From positions 11,740,501 through 11,804,500 of the forward strand of contig OX335651.1 in assembly GCA_946894095.1 (NCBI GenBank): DNA of 64,000 bases, in the 5' to 3' direction. Both the position numbers and the translations under genes were made by a program. The notes under the pieces were generated by a model that saw only the letters and a program-made list of their open reading frames with translations, did no database searches and was not told the origin of the DNA. Positions within the stretch are counted from its first letter, which is position 1. The number at the start of each line of letters is the position of its first letter. Positions 21,673 to 31,812 of the stretch are shown here, one piece after another. This DNA comes from Incurvaria masculella (taxonomy: Eukaryota; Arthropoda; Insecta; Lepidoptera; Incurvariidae).

Positions 21673-21774
21673 CTCGGCCCTTAATCGGTTTCCCTCTCGC
21701 CATCGGTGAAGTAAGACAGTACCCAGAAATGACGCCACCAGCATCGAGGGTCGCATTACCACGGCGTCACTGTT

Positions 21775-22050
21775 CCGAGATGGCATTGTTGCGAGCTTTC
21801 GGCCAAGTGGGCGCATGCCGGCACGGCGCGGGCGTATCGCATGGCCGGACACCTGCGCGCGCGCACACGCAGCGCACACGCTTCGGGGAAATGCACATGA
21901 ACTTACGTCATGCGCCTGCGATACTGCTCACACCGCGCGGTCACCCTCTCGATTGTGCCGAGATTGGTTGGTGGATTTTCGGTACCAAGTGCGATTGGGT
22001 GGCTCGGACCTCAGGGGCGGGTGGACTTGCCTTTCATCCCAGGGGGTTAC
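21775..22050. other. CpG-rich patch
   Basis: GGCACGGCGCGGGCG and CTGCGCGCGCGCACACGCAGCG alternate CG and CA, giving potential for Z-DNA (GCGCGCGCACACGC). Frames of 132, 98 and 85 aa overlap on both strands, so none is credible. A second block (22080-22260) shares GCATGGTACGAAAT(A/G)CAA with 52245-52265. Confidence 0.35.
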
Positions 22051-22424
22051 CATGGTAATAAATAGCAGGTGAACAGGCAAGAGAGTAGTTAAATCTGAGA
22101 TTCAGTTACATTTCGCACCAGGCTAACTGTCAAACGACGTGTTATTCGGCCAAGCGAACTGAAATTTACCAGTGAGCATGGTACGAAATACAACTTTACG
22201 CCAGATTTGATCACTATTTGCCTATGCACTTGATATTCACCTGGCGAGTTATTTCCCATAGTAACCCTCCAGGTAATGTAACACTTTCTTTCTTTTTTTG
22301 AGTTAGATAATTAACGAATTTTAGTTACGAATGCTAGGCGTTCCATGGTACTTCTCTTAGGTGCTAGGATTTATTATATGAAAAGATGGTAAGCCGCAAT
22401 GATAAATTGTCTGTCTTTTTTTCC

Positions 22425-22512
22425 CAACAGTTCAAGTAGTTATAAAGGGAAGGTCTTGGTATGGCACCTTATTCCTTAGGGAATGGCGGTGGTATTAGCC
22501 ATCCATGTCGAA
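22425..22512 (+). repeat. SINE-A terminal fragment
   Basis: GGGAAGGTCTTGGTATGGCACC and GGTGGTATTAGCCATCCATG are the reverse complement of the GCCATGCCAGGACC and CATGGATGGCTAATACC end of SINE-A. Only this end is present. Confidence 0.75.
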
Positions 22513-22736
22513 TCATATAAAATAGAGTGAACCATAGATTTTACTAATGGAGACTATTGAGACCGTTACCACTTATTTCAGGGTTCCGTGCCTCGAAAGG
22601 ATACAAGCGGAATCTTTATCGGATCACTTTGCTTTCAGACGTCTGTCCGATTGTCAAGATCCTTTTTCTCTGGAACGTGTAGAGCTATTGAATTAATCTA
22701 ATCTAATAAATATTATAAAGGGGAAAGTTTGTAATA

Positions 22737-22787
22737 ATGGATGGATGGATGGATGGATGGATGGATGGATGGATGGATGGATGGATG
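22737..22787 (+). repeat. (ATGG)n microsatellite, about 13 units
   Basis: Perfect ATGG units inside the 5' region of the Helitron-like element. Such elements often carry a microsatellite at this place. Confidence 0.95.
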
Positions 22788-23299
22788 TTTGTTACTCTTT
22801 CACGTAAAAACTACTGAATGGATTCTAATGAAACTTTACAATAACATAGCTTATACATCAGAATAACACATAGGCTACAATTTATGTGCCCATGGGCTTT
22901 AGAACTTTCACGGGGCTGCAAAAACGATGCCGGTAGCGCTGCTTCACACTAGGGGGAGAGGAGCCGGGGGCGGTGGCGGGGAGCGGCGGCGGGGGGAGGG
23001 CAGACGTCGTGACTGTTTGGTGTCCGTTTGGCGAATTTTCAAGGCACTAGCGATTTGTAAAACTTAGTACATGTACATTTAACTACCCGGGAATTAGGAT
23101 TGGCGAAATAGAATTCAGTTCCGCTTACGCTAAGATGGGGCTGTCATACAAACTGCAATGCTATGCACGGCTCGGCTTTGCGGCGGCAGCGCTTACTTTT
23201 ACTGAAGTACGGCTTGGTATTTCCTGCAACTTTAGGACTACTTGGCATCACGCTAAATCACCGGAGGAGCGACCAACAGAATAAAATCCTTGAGAACCA

Positions 23300-23600
23300 A
23301 TTACTCGATTTAGATGTGCATTGTATCTACGTCTAGCCTGATTCTACTAAAAACTTATAGATTACATAATATAACGCTTCATTACCAGAAGGGTAAGTAG
23401 TGAGTCTTAAAGTCTTATAACATGCGAACCACTTACCTGATTTATATGCGTATTTTATCAATGTATAGCATCTCTGGGAGCAGTCAGGTTCGAGATGGGT
23501 TACTGTTTTCGATGTTGAGGCTGGCTGTGGGTTGGAGTCCACGCAAAACTTACCTACGTTACACGTTACTTACTAGGTAAGCAATGTAGCAGTGAAAGTG
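23300..23600 (+). repeat. Decayed SINE-A copy inside the Helitron-like element
   Basis: GATGGGTTACTGTTTTCGATG, GAGGCTGGCTGTGGGTTGGA, and CGTTACTTACTAGGTAAGC are reverse-complement relatives of the CCATCCAGA, GGCCAGCCTC and CCTAGTAAGTAAGG parts of 13160-13536. Diverged. Confidence 0.5.
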
Positions 23601-23899
23601 CAGAAAGGTTCTCGCGGCAAATGTTTTTTTTAAATAGCCACCAAACGTCAACGAAGCTCTAAATGGGAATTATTGGATGTTTCTCATTAAATCATGCTAT
23701 TTCGGCTCGAACGATCTTGATTAAATTTGGTACATGGATACATTGTCCTGGACCAGTTTGACCCTATTTTGGACCAGTCATGTGGGCTACTTTTTATCCA
23801 TGAGATAATTTAGCCGACACTAACCCGAGCGGAGCCGGGTACCGCAGCTAGTATTTATATAAAATACTAAGGTCTTACGGTCCCTTGGATATGCTGTTC

Positions 23900-24195
23900 A
23901 AGCTCAAGAAGTCAACGCAATCAAAATATGCGTGGGCCCGTAGCGATCAGAAAATTATGATCTACATACAAAGGCAGTTTACTAAGAATTGAAAATCACT
24001 GTTACAATATAGTCAGATAAAATCAGGCAACAAATATGTGTCCGTATGTTTTTGTTTTTTTTTTTTAAAAAAAATCAAATTTATAAAATAAAACCAAAAA
24101 GGGCAGACACACACATTTTTTTTGCTCTTTATACATTGGAACAGTGGTTTTAAAAAAATCTAACTTTATAAAAACCTAGAGCGGCATATTGACCG
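23900..24195. repeat. Foldback repeat (CAAATATGTGT family), diverged
   Basis: GGGCCCGTAGCGATCAGAA, CAGTTTACTAAGAATTGAAAA, AGGCAACAAATATGTGT and, in reverse, CAGACACACACATTT match the arms of 36955-37330 and 55625-55945. Confidence 0.6.
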
Positions 24196-24367
24196 AGCGA
24201 AGAGTGCAACTCGAGCGAGCCTCTCCGTTTCAGATTGGGCAAAAATGAATTCGTGTGTCTCTGTTCTCCTCTATGGGTCGCACTTCTCAACCGATTCTCG
24301 TAAACATTTGTGAGAGGGGTTCAATAATTATGAAATGTTTTTAGTCAAAACGGTTTTTGAAAATCAG

Positions 24368-24548
24368 TAGTCCGATTATTGAAATTCCTTGCTCAGGAAT
24401 CAGGATTATCAGGATTCCAGAGCACGGTATTTCAATAATTCAAGGTTTTCCTTGGAGAAAATCGATTTGAAAACTGCTATAAAAGCAGCTTTCTCGAATG
24501 AAATATTCTCGATTCCTGAGCTCGGAATTCGAAGAATAGGCTTCCTTG
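24368..24548. repeat. CAGGAATC foldback element
   Basis: A palindromic layout: TTGCTCAGGAATCAGG on the left and CTCGATTCCTGAGCTCGGAA on the right, with inner arms GATTTGAAAACTGC and TATAAAAGCAGC. Relatives lie at 19355 and 52398. The 65-aa frame across it is not a gene. Confidence 0.7.
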
Positions 24549-25054
24549 TTGATGTACGCAAATATAGACCACCCATGCTGGCATAGAATGTAGAATTTAT
24601 TAAACCTGCTGCCTACCACTATAGGTCAGCTAACCGCGGAAGGCCTATAATATTTCTTCCAATGGACCATCCACAACCTCGATTTCCGATGTGCAAAACA
24701 GCTTACTCCATAAACATAAATGAGCGCAATCTTTAATCTACCTTATAATCCAGCCGAATGAAATGAAAATTGCCTGGCACACCGTGGCATGGGATCTAAA
24801 TAAATAAGTGTTAACACGCGTGCTCCTCGGACGATAATTGAAGCAGTGCGAGGCATTGTATGTAGATTGCAGCCGCACGGGCGCCAACAACTTACTAGGT
24901 AGATTTATACTTACTATATACTATTGTATACATTTTAATATTTGTCTTATTCGCACGTGAGAAATTCGGAAAGGGCCTGAAAGTAAATACATTTATAAAT
25001 CGTCTAATTACTGCTTTGCAGATGACAAATTAGGAAAGCGACTTAAAGTAAATA
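24549..25054. other. No feature recognised
   Basis: AT-rich sequence without a repeat, reading frame or motif that I can support. Confidence 0.5.
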
Positions 25055-25146
25055 CATATACAGGATGTTAGCGGAGGTATGGTCCACGTTAACCACGTGT
25101 TCCTAGGCATATATATACCTTGGCTAACACCCTGTGTATTTTGTCT
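25055..25146. mobile_element. Short inverted-repeat element (MITE)
   Basis: ATACAGGATGTTAGCGGAGGTA on the left pairs with TACCTTGGCTAACACCCTGTGTAT on the right, giving arms of about 22 bases with three or four mismatches. The interior is about 45 bases. Confidence 0.75.
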
Positions 25147-25224
25147 TATTAAATGATTGTATAAAATTGAATGCTATTCTGCCGAGTGTTTCCGGCTGCA
25201 TTTTTTCCCGTGCATTTCGTAAGA

Positions 25225-25475
25225 GACTACTAATATTTGTCGTCCGTGGTTCGGTTTCCGCGTAAAATGATAGGTTCCCTTGCTTACTAGGTGATCGGGT
25301 TAATGGTCGAAGTGGCAATTAAAATTGTTCCTGTTTTCCACGCAGCTCAATGCAGCTGAGAAATATAAGGTCCTGTAAAAACACTCTGGTTGCTAGTTGC
25401 CACGTTATGTCTTGGGCTAGTATGTATCAGATAGTAGGTGCGGTATTAGCCATCCATGCCCAGTTACACTAAATA
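25225..25475 (+). repeat. SINE-A copy with an internal rearrangement
   Basis: GTGGTTCGGTTTCCGCG, TTACTAGGTGATCGGGTTAA, GGTCGAAGTGGCAAT, GTTTTCCACGCAGCTCAATG and GGTATTAGCCATCCATG are in SINE-A order, reversed relative to 11311. About 60 unrelated bases lie between the core and the last block. Confidence 0.75.
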
Positions 25476-25539
25476 GATGATTTTTGTTACATCACTTTTT
25501 AAAAGTAATAAACACAACCATCACTAACACTTAATTGCC

Positions 25540-25662
25540 ATGACATAAGCCCACCACATCGCATTGGAGACACCTAAATTTTTGTTGCCGCTGTGCGCTA
25601 TGACCTTCTTTCATTTAATGCAATGATACCAACCCTGGTTGGGGTTACTACTAACCCTAACA
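25540..25662 (-). repeat. SINE-A fragment
   Basis: Contains ATTGCCATGACATAAGCCCACC, TTGTTGCCGCTGTGCGCTATGACC and AATGCAATGATACCAACCC. Both termini are missing. It lies head-to-head with the preceding copy. From 25663 to 26155 nothing is recognised. Confidence 0.7.
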
Positions 25663-26159
25663 GGATATGACTGGCCCAATGCATGTTAGTTGGACTTAAT
25701 TGCTCCAAATAGTTGTACTATCGACATTTGTAACTAAAAAAAAATATTCGGATCCTCCAAATTTAACATTATATTCTTCATTATTGACACTTCAGTACTA
25801 AACATATATGATTTGACCACAAAATGTCCTCATCCTTTATTGAAAACTTGAGGGATGAGAATCCCTACAAAATTAAAAATTGCAAAGGTTTATGACTATT
25901 GAATAAAATAAATAACATTAAGGATAGTAGTAAGTTTTGACAGGTTCTCTCTGAATACGACTGTATGTGTTTTGGAGTTGGCCATAGCGATTAAATACGC
26001 ACACAAAGCCCATTATTTTTACCTACTACTCTGAATAAAAATGGCACGTAATCGCTAATAAATATAACCTTTAAAAGTGCCACGTCCTTAATTGCCCAAC
26101 ATTTCCACTCCGCTATAAAAACTGTTCCCATCAACTCCGGAGCCATCCACGGAGCTATC

Positions 26160-26350
26160 CGCGTCCGCACACGACTCACGCACGCGTGCGGATATAAAGA
26201 ACCACCGCTAATTACGAAATTGTCATTGGAAAAGGTCTCAGCAAATTGCGTAGCTATTTACACGTGAAATGTCGTCCGAGCCGACGACGCGTCGCTTGGC
26301 TCATTCCGTTTCAGTCGGTCGTATCTTGTATCCCTTGACGATGGACTAGG
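26160..26350 (+). promoter_or_regulatory. CpG-rich patch with promoter-like motifs
   Basis: A TATA-like ATATAAAG lies at 26191-26198. Further on, TTTCAGTCGGTCG (near 26308-26320) matches the arthropod initiator TCAGT followed by a downstream-promoter-like CGGTCG. The 130-base gap means the TATA-like site and initiator would not work together. The 200-base stretch is CpG-rich and free of known repeats. No open frame of note follows. A host promoter is possible but unproven. Confidence 0.2.
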
Positions 26351-26819
26351 ATATATTTCTATAAAGTTCAGTAATTTTTTTTTTCTAGTTTTGTAGTGGC
26401 TACACAAGAAAACAAATGTTGTGGATCTGTTTTAAATGTTAACGTGGAAATTAGAATCCATAGCACTGCAATTTTGTTGGCAGAGTGGGCTTTCTTTATG
26501 ATTTCTGCCAGACATAATTAATTATATGCAAACCAATATGTATAAAACAAAGAATCACCTTTGTTGAAAATACAAAAATTTACTAAATGCATTGACAAAC
26601 ACTATGTCGCCTCGTTTGAGACAATATTTTTGTAAAAACTCGCTGAGGCTCCCCGGCTTCCCTAGGGTCAATTTCGTTTTGGATATCACCCTAGCGGAGC
26701 CCAGTCAAATGGGAAAAGGAACGGTTGACCTTGAAAAAAATCTGGATCTGGACAACAACGCCACCCACAGAGTCTAGGTTTAGGAGGAGAGAACTTATGA
26801 ACACACGCAAATTGGTTTT
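26351..26819. other. No gene recognised
   Basis: The 61-aa frame at 26592-26777 (starts MTNTMSPRLRQYF) is above the surrounding GC content but has no recognisable domain, no splice context and no family match that I know. Confidence 0.35.
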
Positions 26820-27341
26820 TTAAGGTGGCCCATCCCGCTCAACTCCCCATACAAAAGGGAAAAGAAGATCACGCCCATATTTCTTGTCAACGATCCCAAA
26901 TTTTGCTCAAAATAGCTTTATTTGATCGAACTAGATGTCTGATGACCGCTGGCATTGTAACATTGTGTTTGGTTTCTAAGTTATAAGGTCCGAAAGTTCG
27001 AATTTTTCGCGCGTTTTATACAATAATTTTGGAGGTGGATTACGCAATGATAAAGTAAGAACATCTTAAAAATATTAGTCATCAGACATAGCTTATTTAA
27101 TCAAGATTTATAATCTATTTGGTTTTTGTTAAATTTTTGACTACAGCGGTCGTGGTTTACTTTTAGCTATAAGTCGTTTTGTAATTAAAATTTTGTAATT
27201 GCCTTTTTTGTAAACATGTTGCATCTTCCTCATCACGGAGCCTGTCTTATTCTTTGAAACAGAGAAGGTCCCAGAGCGCAACAGCACGGTTTTGTACCGT
27301 GCCCGCGAATGAGTTAGTCCCGCCGGGTTGGGCCACCTTAA
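26820..27341 (+). mobile_element. TTAA-B element, complete (522 bp)
   Basis: Bounded by TTAA on both sides (26820-26823 and 27338-27341). Ends are GGTGGCCCATCCCGCTC on the left and GCCGGGTTGGGCCACC on the right, so the inverted ends share GGTGGCCCA-CCCG. Duplication of TTAA is the piggyBac-superfamily target signature. There is no transposase; the 128-aa minus frame (27141-27527) covers one end and is not a gene. Confidence 0.9.
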
Positions 27342-28299
27342 TACATAAAGAAGTAGCTTATTGACCGTGCGTTTCTCAACGTTCTTCAAAGGTTTCCGTT
27401 TCAATATTGTGCAAAAGTTCTTTCGAATATCCGTTTGTCCTCCTCTACATGTCGCATTAATCAACCGATTCTGGTGAAATTTTGCAAGTCGGTCCGGTAT
27501 TTCTATAGCCAAATAAAAAAAAAACAAATTTTTATTTAGTTTTAAAAATATGTCAAATGTTAAAAAACACAGCCTCGCGAGGCCTACAGCTCAGAGAGCC
27601 ACTCGTGTTAAATTGGTACGACTGCGTGCGAAAGCAACAAAATTGTATGAAAGCACTTTATGTTACATATATTCGATTTGATGTATGTAGTATGTAGAGA
27701 CACATTATCACGCATGATTTTGCACTACGTAATGGTCACACAATCTACACACAGAAAAGAAATGATATTCCTATTGTGATCTATCATTAGTCTTGTTCTT
27801 TGCAGAATAACGCTTATTCTAACGTGATAATAAGTGAGCCGGCTGTCGCAAATACTGCGCATGCATTCAGTTAGCCCTCCGAATGGACTACTATGCCTTT
27901 AAGTGAATAGAAAAGACCGAAAGAAATGAATGATATCTTTTACAACGTGCACTTTCTTGAATATATATCGTTATAATTTAAATACGTAGTCGTTTGAATC
28001 TTCAAATGAAAGTAATTAGGAAATTTTATTGCGATACGAATGTCATTTATGCGCGTATAACCTTTGATAAATATGAACGAACAAGTAGTGAAGAGAAAAT
28101 AAACTTGGGCTCTCTGCAAATACCCCTTGGACACATTCTTGACCGGTGCATTGTTTAATGGTCATGATTTCCATAAAATGGTCATTTATTTCTGTTTTGG
28201 ATCAGTCCACATGTTCTCATTGCAGTGATGAATAACTGCTCGACTCTAACATACATCTCTACTCATGCGGTCACAAATCTAACGAGTCGGGCCTGGAAG
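27342..28299. other. No gene recognised
   Basis: AT-rich with a few palindromic words. The block TCTACATGTCGCATTAATCA ... CGATTCTGGTGAAATTTTG resembles an old repeat at 24270-24310, loosely. Confidence 0.4.
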
Positions 28300-28520
28300 T
28301 CGGGCGAAGGAATGCGTTTATTCTGTGACGTCACGTCCATTGCATGCCCGTGTGACGTAATAACAGTCCCGAGCTCGCTCTCAAACGGGCTGGCCGCCTC
28401 CTAATTGATAACATTATTCTCGGCAAAACGTGCGTATTATCTGGCCGCTATCGCGCGCAGCCTTCCCGCGCCTTGCCCGCTCCGCACTGCCCCTCGCAGG
28501 TAGGATTGCCATCTGTAAAC
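28300..28520. promoter_or_regulatory. CpG-rich patch with a perfect CRE palindrome
   Basis: TGACGTCA at 28326-28333 is the full cAMP-response element palindrome (CREB/ATF type). A variant, TGACGTAA, lies at 28353-28360, 27 bases on. GC-rich sequence CCGCGCCTTGCCCGC follows. No repeat signature covers it. It could be a host regulatory element; binding is not shown by sequence alone. Confidence 0.25.
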
Positions 28521-28759
28521 ATATTTCTCCTCGAGTTCAAAATTGTATGCCCGCGTTTTAAAATTTCTGGTGAATTTACGACAAGCACTTAATTCTTCCG
28601 GGAGATGGGTGATTTTTATTTTCAAAGTCCGATTCCGGGAGACTCCCAGAAATGAGGTGGCAACACTACCCGCAGGACGAAGCGGATGTGTGTGCATTTA
28701 TGTAACAAATGATATGAAAATAGTAAAAAGGGTGCTAATAAAGAATATAGTAGAAAACA

Positions 28760-28892
28760 ATAAAATAAAACGAAGTCGGCGGAAAGCAGTGGTTCCGTAC
28801 CGCTGAGGGCCGGGAGGACTGGAGAAGGATTGGAGAGGCGTATGTCCAGCAGTGGACGCAAACACGCTGACTGACTGACTAACTGACTGACT
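28760..28892 (+). mobile_element. RTE retrotransposon 3' end, 133-bp insertion
   Basis: Reads GGAAAGCAGTGGTTCC, GGAGAGGCGTATGTCCAGCA and GTGGACGCAAACACGCTGAC, then a (CTGA)n tail. It encodes the last residues of the RTE polyprotein (YVQQWTQTR-type ending). GAAAACA occurs on each side (28753-28759 and 28893-28899), a 7-bp target duplication, so this is a severely 5'-truncated insertion. Confidence 0.85.
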
Positions 28893-29130
28893 GAAAACAT
28901 TAAAAAAATTATACAGCTTATCTTTCATCGAAGCCATCGGCAAATTTCAGTCAATATGTATTTAAAGTTTTTGTTTCGAGAAGTTAAAATCAAAATGTAC
29001 TTTATTGATTGTAGGAATTATACCCTATACAATCGTATTATGTCATCGATGGTACATATGCTTGTCTCAAAAGCGTTTTTGTACGCACGAAGCGCATATA
29101 AGTTTGGCGCGTAGGTACTGAACTATCATT

Positions 29131-29206
29131 CAGTCAGTCAGTCAGCGTGTTTGCGTCCACTGCTGGACATACGCCTCTCCAATTTTCCTCCAGTCCTTCC
29201 CGAACA
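29131..29206 (-). mobile_element. RTE retrotransposon 3' end, 76-bp insertion
   Basis: Reverse orientation: a (CAGT)n tail, GCGTGTTTGCGTCCACTGC, GGACATACGCCTCTCC, then CCAGTCCTTCCCG. ATCATT flanks it on both sides (29125-29130 and 29207-29212), a 6-bp target duplication. Only the last 20 or so codons and the tail were copied. Confidence 0.8.
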
Positions 29207-29337
29207 ATCATTATAAAAAAATAAATATAATTGTATTATTATCCTACTCAAGATCGAGGCTTTCGCGACATTTCACAGTTTATTGAACTATGTCTCTTTG
29301 GAATATAAGACAAGATTATCAGATTTATCAGTTTCAT

Positions 29338-29437
29338 TAACCGACTTCACAAAAGGAGAAGGTTCTATGTTCGACCTTGTGTTAAAAGCATACATTTTGA
29401 ATGGGATAATCAGTAAAATGTAAAATTGTGTTACTTC
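29338..29437. repeat. AACCGACTTC repeat fragment
   Basis: AACCGACTTCACAAAAGGAG and AAGGTTCTATG match the terminus at 4899. The rest is decayed. Confidence 0.6.
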
Positions 29438-29439
29438 AT

Positions 29440-29745
29440 CTTTTTTATGGAATTAGATATGGATGACTAGACTACCTACCGACCTAACACCATATGCTCA
29501 ACACAGCTTAACACAACCACGTGGTGCCTTGCCAGGACCCTCCTTATCTTGTATCGGTACTGAACTCGATTTAAAACACGGACAGTTTTGATTATCACTT
29601 CAACCACCTTGAATTCAGTGTAATGGTACTAATACGCACGAGAATAACCTAAGTAAAGAACAGGACCTACGCTTTTATGTGAAATCGGATTCACGGCTGG
29701 CCTCGACAGTCAAACGGTCACCCATCCAGAAATCAGTCGCGTTCA
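29440..29745 (-). repeat. SINE-A copy, variant right end
   Basis: ATATGGATGACTAGACTACC, GGTGCCTTGCCAGGACCC, GAACTCGATTTAAAACACGG, GGCTGGCCTCGACAG and AAACGGTCACCCATCCAGA follow the order of 13160-13536. Diverged. Confidence 0.75.
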
Positions 29746-29789
29746 TTATTGTTTAGTCTCGATACTCGTAAAAGGGAAATCGCCAATTT

Positions 29790-30000
29790 GTAGTCATATC
29801 ACCACCGCATTGGATGAAACTATGGTCGAAGCGGTAATGAAACATTTGTCCGCGTTTTCCATCCAGTTCAGTGTTGCCGTGCTCATAATGGGAAGGTCCT
29901 GGCATTGCACCTAATTCCTTTTGGAATATGGTGTATTGGGTATAATGACGGTAGTTGTGTGGTTAGCCACCCACAAAAAAATCACATAAAAAAGTGGTGG
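29790..30000 (+). repeat. SINE-A copy, reversed
   Basis: ACCGCATTGGATGAAAC, GGTCGAAGCGGTAATGAAAC, GTTTTCCATCCAGTTCAGTG and GGGAAGGTCCTGGCATTGCACC are the reverse complement of the core, ending in GTGGTTAGCCACCCA. It lies tail-out against the previous copy, giving a large inverted pair. Nothing recognised in 30001-30310. Confidence 0.8.
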
Positions 30001-30310
30001 ATGAATTATCTACATGCGATTTGCACGGAACCCTCGGCGCACGATTCAGACTCGCACTTGTCCGGTTTTCCATGTGGTGAGTAACGAGTTTGTGCTACGT
30101 AAAAAAAAAACAGTTGCAGAGTTATAATGTGTTTCTAAGGAATTCCGACAAAGTAACACGAGCTGATGTTCCAGTCCACCTGTACGCAGCGAAATACCTG
30201 ACGACGATGGTAACCTTAGGCTCACCCCGACAATTGTACTGCAACCTGAATGCGCGTGCGCCTGGGAGGGGTGTTATTACCATACGTCTAGAGTGCGAAT
30301 GTAGTTTTTT

Positions 30311-30740
30311 TTACAACCGGACATGGATGTCTAATAAAATGTCCAAGTCATGATATTAGCCCAACACACCGCATTCCCTAACCTCTATAAGTCGTATTCA
30401 GAGAGCACCTGTCAAAACTTAGTACGAGATTAGCACCGGACTAATCATACAATAACCGGTTAAGTTCCGCGGATTAAGCACGGCTGAATTAAACCGGACA
30501 TTTTTTAATTGCTGTTTTGACGAACTTTTTATCCGATGCGATGCTACCAATCCGGGTGGGCTTAACCCTACGCCTAGTAGGGGAAGTGGGCCTACAGTTT
30601 TACATGCATTCACCATGGAACAGCTTCCATTCGTAAGGAAATGCAATTATCCAAATCAGAAAGAGAAAAGTAGTGAATGAAAGAGGTCAGGATTTGAAGC
30701 CATGACCTCTGGCAGGAAGCCAAGTCCACGCATGCCGCTC
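30311..30740 (-). repeat. SINE-A copy interrupted by a short repeat
   Basis: ACATGGATGTCTAATAAAA, ATATTAGCCCAACACACC, then a break, then AATTGCTGTTTTGACGAAC, CCTAGTAGGGGAAGTGGGCC and a tRNA-like head at 30690-30735. The break (about 30388-30485) holds ACCTGTCAAAACTTAGTACG, also found at 40930-41045, so a second repeat inserted here. From 30741 to 31355 nothing is recognised. Confidence 0.75.
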
Positions 30741-31357
30741 ACGAACGGGTGCTGTTTGTGGGTATGGCCTGCTCCAATTGCCAACATGTTAGATGGCTGG
30801 TATATTATTTGTAAACAAAAACTGATTTTTGTTATGGAATTGTTGCCACACATGAATAGTTCATTTTTGGTGTTCTGATGATTACTTTTGGCTCATGTTA
30901 TAAGGAATCAAAATAATGTATTTACGTAAATAATATAAGTAACAATGACTCGTATGCATGTTAGCAGTGGCAAACGCCTTTTAAAAATTTGGACTAAGTG
31001 TAGATAAAAAATTATCCAACGCAGTTTCTTGCTAGGGGTTCTTCTCATAAAAGCGAACACGAGCAGTTCGCATCTTTATTCTACATAGAGTTTGACAATA
31101 ACATGAACACGAAAACTTCTTGTATTCATGAGTTCTGAGTGGACAGTTCTTCTTTGCTCTTCAATCAATAATAAATAACCAAACAATTATATTTAAACAT
31201 ACTTATCATCCGTTCACTTACAACACATGTTCAATAATTTAATCATACGTAATTTTTAATTTAATTTGAATTGAAAGACGATTCTAGTGATCTTCTCAGA
31301 TCTCGAAGCTTTATTCAAGATAGGTTACAATACCGTTATCGGAACACATCGTAATCG

Positions 31358-31640
31358 CGCCCCCGCACTGAGAAGATGTCCGTGCGTCGCGTCGTCGTGA
31401 GGCGCACGAGATAAACTGCACGCTCGTGCGTGCTGTATTACCGCGCATGCGTCGTGACCCGCGCCTCTGCCCGCCACGGCGGCGGCGGCGGGGGTGCATG
31501 GCGTATGGCCCTACATACTCCGCGATTCACGAGGGAATCTGCGCATTCGCCGAGATCGTGGATGGTGAAGTGTGTAATGTTCGCGGGCACACAATGTTGG
31601 CTTCGTTGCATGCGCTCACGCAGTTAGCTTCGGTAAGTAA
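31358..31640 (+). other. CpG-rich patch ending in a splice-donor-like site
   Basis: Dense CpG (CGTGCGTCGCGTCGTCG, CGGCGGCGGCGGGGG) ends at GCTTCGGTAAGTAATGC, a strong donor (GT at 31633). Frames of 76, 65 and 62 aa overlap on both strands, so a protein cannot be chosen. It is the best candidate here for a non-coding or short coding first exon on the plus strand, but unproven. The MAYGPTYSAIHEG part of one frame is not recognised. Confidence 0.3.
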
Positions 31641-31657
31641 TGCTACAGACAACTAAG

Positions 31658-31738
31658 AAAGCGGCTCGTAGCTTAGTGGCGCAGGGACTTGCCTAGCGTG
31701 CCGGAAGAGGTATTGTCGCACGATATTCCTGGATCTCT
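31658..31738 (+). repeat. SINE-A tRNA-like head, isolated
   Basis: GCGGCTCGTAGCTTAGTGGC contains a good box A (TAGCTTAGTGG), followed by GGGACTTGCCTAGCGTGCCGG. No box B follows, so it is a truncated SINE head and not a tRNA gene. Confidence 0.65.
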
Positions 31739-31812
31739 TGACTTAATTTTAATAACGTAATAAAGAAACTAATAATAAGGAAATAACTAAAAGTACTCGG
31801 GAAGAAAAAAAA

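Larger units (their letters stand above)
22697..23851 (+). mobile_element. Non-autonomous Helitron-like element
   Basis: Begins TCTAATCTAATAAATATT followed by GGGGAAAGTTTGT. It carries an (ATGG)n array, then ACTACTGAATGGATTCTAATG, and ends with a hairpin CCCGAGCGGAGCCGGG, then TACCGCAG, CTAG and T. TC at the 5' end, a 3' hairpin and CTRR before T are Helitron hallmarks, and CAGCTAGT is a 3' end I know from lepidopteran Helitrons. No Rep or helicase is encoded, so it would depend on another element. The interior carries foreign material (GC-rich 22935-23010 and a SINE-A-like piece at about 23300-23600). Confidence 0.75.

Noticed and set aside
21660..22058. 132-aa plus frame, the longest complete plus-strand frame with varied composition
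   Set aside because: It begins inside a MITE-C copy and crosses a CpG patch where the other frames and strand are open as well. No recognisable domain.
22737..22787. A CRISPR-like or other spaced array
   Set aside because: Pure ATGG microsatellite without spacers. No spaced direct-repeat array exists in the window.
31658..31738. A tRNA gene
   Set aside because: Box A is good but no box B, T arm or acceptor stem follows; it matches the SINE-A head.
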